Positions 59,019-64,000 of a DNA stretch of 64,000 nucleotides are shown here, one piece after another. This DNA comes from Allobosea sp. CRIB-10 (GTDB taxonomy: Bacteria > Pseudomonadota > Alphaproteobacteria > Rhizobiales > Beijerinckiaceae). Both the position numbers and the translations under genes were made by a program. The notes beneath the pieces are model-generated. The model worked only from the letters and a program-made list of their open reading frames with translations. It did not search any database and had not been told where the DNA came from. Every line of letters begins with the position of its first letter. Position 1 is the first letter of the stretch. The stretch covers positions 1 to 64,000 of the forward strand of contig NZ_FOKP01000020.1 in NCBI RefSeq assembly GCF_900112185.1, in the 5' to 3' direction.

Positions 59019-59111
59019 CGTCATGCTCGCCCTTGTGGCGAGCATCCACGTCTTGAACACCGCGACGCCCGAACGAAGACGTGGATGGTCGGGACAAGCC
59101 CGACCATGACG
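59019..59111. repeat. Palindromic intergenic repeat G (CGTCATGCTCG type)
   Basis: CGTCATG at the left end and CATGACG at the right end are inverted. Inside, GCATCCACGTCTT and AAGACGTGGATGG pair, as do GTGGCGAGC-like and GGTCGGGACAAGCCCGACC segments. It lies just after hicB and before the HxlR 3' end. Confidence 0.7.
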
Positions 59112-59144
59112 GGAAGGGCTGCATTTGAGGCGCGAAAGAGGCAC

Positions 59145-59561
59145 CTACCCCTCCTCCCGCTCGCGAAAGGCCCGCCGCGCCGCCGAGACCTCGGCGTGAT
59201 AGGTCTCCGCCCAGGTCCAGACGCCGCAGAAGGCCGCGCTGAGCTCGCGGCCGAGCTCGGTCAGCGTGTAGTCGACATGCGGCGGGATCACCGGGTGGAC
59301 GGTGCGGACCACCAGCCCGTCGCGCTCCATCTCGCGCAGCGTCTTGGTCAGCATCTTCTGGCTGATGCCGCCCACGATCCGCCCGCATTCGGTGAAGCGC
59401 AACGTGCCGTGCTCCTCCAGCGCCTCCAGCACCAGCATCGTCCATTTGTCGGCCACCTGCGCGATCACCTGGCGCACCAGCGATTCCACCGCCTTCGAGA
59501 CCGGCGGGATCTCCTCGCTGCGCTTGTGCATCGCGGCCATCGCCTCGCGGATCGCATGCAT
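59145..59561 (-). CDS. HxlR family transcriptional regulator
   Basis: A 138-residue winged-helix regulator. The HxlR core is QVADKWTMLVLEALEEHGTL, then RFTECGRIVGGISQKMLTKT and LREMERDGLVVRTVHPVIPP. ATG 59561 starts just ahead of the conserved region, with AGGAG before it. It is divergent from the SDR gene, and HxlR proteins often control a neighbouring redox enzyme in response to reactive metabolites. Confidence 0.91.
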   Translation of the reverse strand: MHAIREAMAAMHKRSEEIPPVSKAVESLVRQVIAQVADKWTMLVLEALEEHGTLRFTECGRIVGGISQKMLTKTLREMERDGLVVRTVHPVIPPHVDYTLTELGRELSAAFCGVWTWAETYHAEVSAARRAFREREEG

Positions 59562-59580
59562 GCCGACACTCTCCTTCTGG

Positions 59581-59626
59581 TGCGTATCGAACCTTTGGGC
59601 GCCTTCTTTCGATTGAAGAGTATCGA
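59581..59626. promoter_or_regulatory. Repeated GTATCGA boxes between HxlR and SDR genes
   Basis: The intergenic region contains GTATCGA twice (in GCGTATCGAAC and AGAGTATCGACG) about 36 bases apart, flanking likely promoter sequence. They are candidate binding sites for the HxlR regulator; evidence is limited to the repetition and position. Confidence 0.35.
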
Positions 59627-59664
59627 CGCCAGCTGATGTCTCGCAACCAGGAAAGGGATTTGCG

Positions 59665-60420
59665 ATGAACATCACCGGCAACACCATCCTCATCACCGGC
59701 GGCGGCTCCGGCATCGGCCGGGCACTGGCCGACGCCCTGCACAAGGCCGGCAACCAGGTCGTCATCGCCGGCCGGCGCGAGGCGCTGCTCCATGAGGTGA
59801 CCTCGGCCAATCCGGGCATGGAAGCCCTCCTGCTCGACATCCAGGATAAGGACGATGTCGCGGCCTTCGCCAGGCAGGCGGTCGAGAGCTTTCCGGCGCT
59901 CAACGTCGTCGTCCACAATGCCGGCATCATGCGCAGCGAGGCCGTGGCGACCGGCGATTTCCTGGCTACCGCCGAGGAGACGATCGCGACCAACCTGCTC
60001 GGGCCGATCCGCCTCACCGCCGCCCTGCTGCCGCATCTGCTGAAGCAGGAGCGCGCGGCGATCCTGACCGTCTCCTCCGGCCTCGCCTTCGTGCCGCTGG
60101 CGACGACGCCGACCTATAGCGCCAGCAAGGCCGCGATCCATTCCTGGTCGATGGCGCTGCGCGAGCAGCTCAAGGCGACCCCGGTCGAGGTCGTCGAGAT
60201 CGCGCCGCCCTATGTGCAGACCGAACTGCTCGGTCCGCAGCAGGCGGTCGATCCCGCGGCGATGCCGCTGGCCGAGTTCACCAGCGAAGTGATGGCGCTG
60301 CTCGAAAGCGCTCCGGTCTCCGGCGAGATCATCGTCGAGCGCTGCAAGCCGCTGCGCTTCGCCGCCGAGAACGGCCAGGTCGCCGCGATATTCGCCCAGC
60401 TCGCGGCGCAGCACGGCTGA
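59665..60420 (+). CDS. Short-chain dehydrogenase/reductase (DltE-like)
   Basis: A 251-residue classical SDR. The cofactor loop is ITGGGSGIGRALADAL (residues 10-25), the NAG motif is VVHNAGIM, and the active site is VSSGLAF...YSASKAAIH with catalytic Tyr and Lys. The TGN-ILITGGGSGIGRALA start and NQVVIAGRRE resemble DltE-type oxidoreductases. The substrate is unknown. It is divergent from HxlR, its probable regulator. Confidence 0.92.
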   Translation: MNITGNTILITGGGSGIGRALADALHKAGNQVVIAGRREALLHEVTSANPGMEALLLDIQDKDDVAAFARQAVESFPALNVVVHNAGIMRSEAVATGDFLATAEETIATNLLGPIRLTAALLPHLLKQERAAILTVSSGLAFVPLATTPTYSASKAAIHSWSMALREQLKATPVEVVEIAPPYVQTELLGPQQAVDPAAMPLAEFTSEVMALLESAPVSGEIIVERCKPLRFAAENGQVAAIFAQLAAQHG

Positions 60421-60504
60421 ACGCCGGCCACCAACTGCCGGCACAGGCGAAGCAATCCAGAGCCTCTTCGATGCCCCGCGATTGCTTCGCCGTTCGGCGA
60501 CCTG

Positions 60505-60897
60505 CTATTCCGCCTCGTGGCAACAGACACAAAGCTTGTTGCCATCCGGATCGCGAAAATAGGCGCCGTAATAGTTGGGATGGTAGTGGGGCCGCAGGCC
60601 GGGCGGACCCTCGCAGCTTCCGCCGCGCGCCAGCGCAGTCGAATGGCAGCGATCGACGCTCGCACGGTCATCAGCCAGAAGGGCGATCATCTGGCCGTTG
60701 CCGGCACTCGCAGCCGCTCCGTCGAAGGGGGCCGACAGGATGAAGAGCGGCCGGCCGCCGGCCTGCTGCTGCCAGGCGGCCCAGGGCTTCTCGCGATCGC
60801 AGAAGCGCAGCCTGTGGCCAAGCTCGGCGAACAGCGCCTCGTAGAAGCCGAAGGCCGGTTCGAACGCATTAGTTCCGACGCTGACATGCGACAACAT
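60505..60897 (-). CDS. VOC family (glyoxalase/bleomycin resistance-like) protein
   Basis: A 130-residue vicinal-oxygen-chelate protein with two beta-alpha-beta-beta-beta units: LSHVSVGTNAFEPAFGFYEA at the start and HPNYYGAYFRDPDGNKLCVC at the end. The metal-ligand His and Glu positions are plausible (H4, C-terminal HEAE). The substrate is not predictable. It lies alone, convergent with the SDR gene. Confidence 0.9.
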   Translation of the reverse strand: MLSHVSVGTNAFEPAFGFYEALFAELGHRLRFCDREKPWAAWQQQAGGRPLFILSAPFDGAAASAGNGQMIALLADDRASVDRCHSTALARGGSCEGPPGLRPHYHPNYYGAYFRDPDGNKLCVCCHEAE

Positions 60898-61008
60898 AGC
60901 TGACCTTCCCTGACGGCAAAAAAGTCAGCTTAGGCGAGATCATGTCCCAGCCAAGCAGGTTGCGTCACGGTGCATGACATCGGCCTCGCCCCCTGCTAAG
61001 CCGCGGCC

Positions 61009-61956
61009 ATGCGCGAAGGCCTCCTCCCATCGACGGTCGCGACCGTCCTCGAACTCGAAACCAGCGGCGACAAGGCGCGTGCCTTGACCGAGCTCCTGGG
61101 CGAGGTCTTCGACCCCACGGAGACCGCCGTCTCCGCATTCGAAGTCGAGAGCGGCGTCACCACCCTGTCGCTGAATGCGCCCTGGAAGGTCGAGATCTAT
61201 TTCGCTGTTCATCCCCACGAGGAGGCGGTGCGCGACATGCTTCGCCCCATCGTCGGTGACAGCATCGATGCCACCCCCTTCACCACGGTCAATCAGAAGG
61301 ATTGGGTCGCGGCCAGCCTGGAGGGCCTGCAGCCAGTGCGCGCCGGCCGCGTCCTCGTCCATGGCTCGCATGACCGCGACGCGGTGAAGGTCAACGATGT
61401 CGCGATCGAGATCGCAGCGGCACTCGCCTTCGGCACCGGCCATCACGGCACCACTGCCGGCTGCCTGCTGGCGCTCGACGCCGAACTGAAGAAGCGCCGG
61501 CCGCGCAACGCCATCGATGTCGGCACCGGTACGGGCATCCTCGCGCTCGCGCTCGCCAAGCAGGTCAAGCGCAAGGTCGTCGCCGGCGATATCGACGCGA
61601 TCGCGGTCGAGGTCTCCGCCAGCAATGCCAGGATCAATCACGCCCCGCAGGCGCTCGACCTCTATGTCGCGCCCGGCTTGCGCCACGCCAAGGCGAGCAG
61701 GCCACGCCATTTCGACCTGATTTTCGCCAACATCCTCGCCGGCCCGCTACGCAAGCTCGCTCCGGCGATCGCCCGCGCCCTCTCCGATGACGGCACGGTG
61801 ATCCTGTCAGGGCTGCTGGAGATGGACGTCGCCGGCGTGGTCTCGGCCTATCGCCATCAGGGGCTGGCGCTGGCGAAGCGCTCCTCGCGCGAGGGCTGGG
61901 CGACCCTGGTTATGAAAAGAGGCGGCGCAGCCGCCAGGCCACGCCGCCCCTACTAG
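61009..61956 (+). CDS. prmA: Ribosomal protein L11 methyltransferase PrmA
   Basis: A 315-residue SAM methyltransferase. The N-terminal substrate-recognition domain is alpha/beta. The catalytic domain has AFGTGHHGTTAGCLLALDAE and AIDVGTGTGILALALAKQVK, then FDLIFANILAGPLRKLAPAI, in which NIL is the conserved motif. The AFGTG-H-TT block is diagnostic. It trimethylates L11. The C-terminal AAARPRRPY is variable. Confidence 0.93.
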   Translation: MREGLLPSTVATVLELETSGDKARALTELLGEVFDPTETAVSAFEVESGVTTLSLNAPWKVEIYFAVHPHEEAVRDMLRPIVGDSIDATPFTTVNQKDWVAASLEGLQPVRAGRVLVHGSHDRDAVKVNDVAIEIAAALAFGTGHHGTTAGCLLALDAELKKRRPRNAIDVGTGTGILALALAKQVKRKVVAGDIDAIAVEVSASNARINHAPQALDLYVAPGLRHAKASRPRHFDLIFANILAGPLRKLAPAIARALSDDGTVILSGLLEMDVAGVVSAYRHQGLALAKRSSREGWATLVMKRGGAAARPRRPY

Positions 61957-62002
61957 GCCCTACGCTTCGAGCGACCGGCGGCGAATGTCGCCGCCATAGC
62001 GC

Positions 62003-62131
62003 TCAGAAGCCGAGATGGCCGTACTTCTCTTCGGCCTGCGCCTGCATGGCGCGGGCATCGTGCCAGACCGCCGCAGCGAACTTGGCGCTGTCGACGATGG
62101 CGTCATAAGCATGCTTGATGATGGCGATCAT
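62003..62131 (-). CDS. Small helical protein, 42 residues
   Basis: A 42-codon frame: MIAIIKHAYDAIVDSAKFAA, VWHDARAMQAQAEEKYGHLG, F. AAGGA lies about nine bases before ATG 62131. The sequence is an amphipathic helix with no membrane segment. It follows the 81-residue gene by 58 bases on the same strand and is probably cotranscribed with it. Family and function are unknown. Confidence 0.7.
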   Translation of the reverse strand: MIAIIKHAYDAIVDSAKFAAAVWHDARAMQAQAEEKYGHLGF

Positions 62132-62189
62132 GATGTCGGTTCCTTGTCAGTTGCGCGCGGCGCGGATCGCGGCCTGCGGCGATTGAAGA

Positions 62190-62435
62190 TCAGCGGTTGA
62201 AGGGCAGCTCGGCGTCGTCTTTCAGCGTCGTCTGCGGGAAGCCGCCGAGCACCAGCTCGCTCTCGCGCACCAGATAGCTGTGGGCGCGCAGCTCGCGCAG
62301 GGCTGAACGGCGGCGGCTCTCGATCAGCGCGGCGTAGAAGCGCTGCCAGAAGCCCTGGCCGGCGGTCTTGGTCTCGGTCGCCTCGGCGCGGGTCGCGGCC
62401 GGAAGGACGTCGGTCGAATTCAGCACATAGGTCAT
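62190..62435 (-). CDS. Small basic protein with DUF1127-like region
   Basis: An 81-residue protein. Its central GFWQRFYAALIESRRRSALR and ELRAHSYLVRESELV recall the arginine-rich helix of DUF1127/YjiS proteins, with an N-terminal polar leader. GAGGAGAG precedes ATG 62435. The 42-residue gene lies downstream. Proteins of this type are often growth-phase or stress regulated; the function here is unknown. Confidence 0.78.
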   Translation of the reverse strand: MTYVLNSTDVLPAATRAEATETKTAGQGFWQRFYAALIESRRRSALRELRAHSYLVRESELVLGGFPQTTLKDDAELPFNR

Positions 62436-62526
62436 AGGGTCTCTCCTCAGATCACGAAGGACAGTCCCGGTCGCTTCCTCGTTCTCTTATGCGACTAAAG
62501 TGGGCCGTCTTCGCACCTGCGAGAAG

Positions 62527-62551
62527 ATATGTTCGCATATGCTCAATATGC
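62527..62551. promoter_or_regulatory. Overlapping AT-rich dyads between divergent genes
   Basis: ATATG-TTCG-CATAT (62527-62540) and GCATAT-GCTCA-ATATGC (62535-62551) overlap. They lie in the AT-rich gap between the 81-residue gene and the aminopeptidase P gene. They are a candidate operator for either promoter. Confidence 0.4.
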
Positions 62552-62706
62552 ACAGAGCGCATAACGAAAACAGAAATCCGTTAAGGAGTGCGCATGTCGC
62601 ATAGCTCTGAGGCAAATAGCTCAAATGCTAGCCATCCCGCGCCTGCGGCGGAAGCAGGGGCCAAACGGCAGTTTTGCACTGGCCTTTCGCCTGCGCGGAG
62701 GCGAGC

Positions 62707-64000
62707 ATGCCGCAAATCCAGCTTGCCGAGCCCGACATGACCGATTCCAAGACCGCCTGCCGCTTCCAGTCCTTCTCCGAGCCGAGCGATCCCTCGCAGG
62801 TCGCCCCGCGCGTCGCCGCCTTGCGCGCCGCCCTCGCCAAGCAGGGGCTCGACGGCTTCATCGTCCCGCGTGCCGACGAGCACCAGGGCGAGTACGTCCC
62901 GGCCCACATGGCGCGCCTTGCCTGGCTGACCGGCTTCACCGGCTCGGCCGGCCATGCCGTCGTGCTCGCCGACAAGGCGGCGCTGATCGTCGATGGCCGC
63001 TATCGCCTTCAGTCGGCCGCACAGACCGACACCAGCGTCGTGACGCCGACGAAGATGGAAGAGACTCCGCTCGACAAATGGGTCGAGGCCAATTTGCCGG
63101 CCGGCGGCAAGCTCGGTTACGACCCCTGGCTCCACACCGTCGACGGCGTCGCCAAGCTGGAGAAAGCCGTCTCGGCGGCTGGCGGCATGCTCGTGCCGGT
63201 GACGCCGAACCCGGTCGATGCGCTCTGGAGCGACCGCCCGGCCCCGCCGACCGCGCCGATCAAGGCCCATCCGGCCGCCTATGCCGGCGAGAGCAGTGCC
63301 GACAAGCTCGCCCGCATCCAGCAAGAGCTCGCCAAGGCCAAGGTCGACGCGCTCGTGCTGTCAGATCCGCATGCGCTGGCCTGGACCTTCAACATCCGGG
63401 GCGGCGATGTCGAGCACACGCCGCTGCCGCTCGGCTACGCGATCGTACCGCGCGAGGGCCGACCGACCGTCTTCCTGGCTCCGGAGAAGATCACCAACGA
63501 GGCCGGCGACGCCATCGGCGCACTCGGCGAGATCGCCCCGCCGCAGGCGCTGGAGCAGCAGCTCAAGGCGCTCGGCGCCGCCAAGGCCAAGGTCCGGCTC
63601 GATTCCAGCACGGCCGCCTCGGCACTCGCCACGCTGATCCAGGATGCCGGCGGCACGCCCGAAGCCGGCACCGACCCGATCGCGCTGATGAAGGCGCGCA
63701 AGAACGAGGCAGAGCTGAACGGCAGCCGCCGGGCTCATTTGCGCGACGGCGCGGCCATCGTCCGCTTCCTGTCCTGGCTGGCGCGTGAGGCGCCCAAGGG
63801 CGGCCTGACCGAGATCGACGCCGTCGCGGCACTGGAGGCCGAGCGCCTGAAGACCGGCGAACTGCGCGACGTCTCCTTCACAACCATCGCCGGCGCCGGC
63901 CCGAACGCGGCGCTGCCGCATTACCGCGTCACCGAATCCAGCAACCGCAAGATCGAGCCCGGCATCTTCCTGGTCGATTCCGGCGGGCAATATGAGGACG
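62707..64000 (+). CDS. Aminopeptidase P family protein (M24), 3' end outside window
   Basis: At least 431 residues of an Xaa-Pro aminopeptidase P type enzyme. The creatinase-like N-terminal domain is seen in LDGFIVPRADEHQGEYVPAH, MARLAWLTGFTGSAGHAVVL and IVDGRYRLQSAAQ. A second domain follows, then the start of the M24 catalytic domain (FTTIAGAGPNAALPHYRVTE with a conserved His, and FLVDSGGQYED with the first metal Asp). The three-domain form fits large AMPP proteins of about 600 residues. ATG 62707 is chosen for GGAGG before it; an in-frame ATG follows at 62737. Confidence 0.92.
   Translation, partial: MPQIQLAEPDMTDSKTACRFQSFSEPSDPSQVAPRVAALRAALAKQGLDGFIVPRADEHQGEYVPAHMARLAWLTGFTGSAGHAVVLADKAALIVDGRYRLQSAAQTDTSVVTPTKMEETPLDKWVEANLPAGGKLGYDPWLHTVDGVAKLEKAVSAAGGMLVPVTPNPVDALWSDRPAPPTAPIKAHPAAYAGESSADKLARIQQELAKAKVDALVLSDPHALAWTFNIRGGDVEHTPLPLGYAIVPREGRPTVFLAPEKITNEAGDAIGALGEIAPPQALEQQLKALGAAKAKVRLDSSTAASALATLIQDAGGTPEAGTDPIALMKARKNEAELNGSRRAHLRDGAAIVRFLSWLAREAPKGGLTEIDAVAALEAERLKTGELRDVSFTTIAGAGPNAALPHYRVTESSNRKIEPGIFLVDSGGQYED

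Overview
The window reads as chromosomal DNA of a high-GC alphaproteobacterium of the Hyphomicrobiales (Rhizobiales). The evidence is a two-piece permuted tmRNA with an ANDNN-type tag, an alpha-type SspB, a GGAAC-N16-CGTT (EcfG-type) promoter, the fumC/DUF4169/ribbon-helix-helix trio, the hflK-hflC-DUF2065-degP cluster and several palindromic intergenic repeats of the kind common in this order. A Bosea-like genome is my best guess, but this is inference, not a database result. No rRNA, canonical tRNA, CRISPR array, prophage or intact insertion sequence was seen.

Layout. 0.1-6.5 kb: M3 peptidase, then a tightly packed minus-strand set (PdxY, endonuclease/phosphatase, PhzF, NUDIX with 4-base overlaps) and an NTF2-like protein. 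6.6-13.6 kb: parts of a NitT/TauT-type ABC importer, with the binding protein separated from permease and ATPase by a DUF3592 membrane protein and a divergent nitrilase/LysR pair. 13.8-16.5 kb: DedA, a secreted helix-hairpin-helix protein, and a group of very small stress-type proteins (DUF1127 plus three tiny membrane proteins) with an EcfG-type promoter and a pair of identical dyads. 16.5-27.5 kb: branched-chain amino acid genes ilvC, ilvN and ilvB. They are spaced out by a TetR regulator, a ParDE-type module, HAD, AraC, FAD monooxygenase, GST, an AbrB/PIN module and a racemase. ilvB is preceded by a leader peptide and attenuator. 27.7-37.1 kb: miaA and serB divergent, a cupin, degP-DUF2065-hflC-hflK, a broken higA plus a Phd/VapC module, then folA-GNAT-thyA.

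37.4-42.4 kb: PepSY protein, ssrA next to sspB, fumC-DUF4169-RHH, argP/argO. 42.5-51.8 kb: giant AsmA protein with a charged coiled-coil tail, D-lactate dehydrogenase-like enzyme, thioesterase, a potassium channel with a zinc ribbon downstream of btaAB (betaine lipid synthesis), and msrB. 51.9-58.3 kb: hybrid histidine kinase, AidB-like acyl-CoA dehydrogenase, UvrD helicase. 58.3-64 kb: AT-rich gap and HicAB, HxlR/SDR pair, VOC protein, prmA, two small conserved-looking proteins, and an aminopeptidase P running off the end.

Most of the window is core metabolism and housekeeping. The accessory signal consists of five toxin-antitoxin loci (one dead), each living one with its own dyad or repeat just upstream, and at least seven palindromic repeats. 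The most rewarding signals are regulatory or very small: the ilvB attenuator with its 11-residue leader, the EcfG-driven micro-protein cluster, the twin dyads before DUF1127, the 43-bp duplication of the ilvC 3' end, and the hicA start codon lying next to a hairpin arm.
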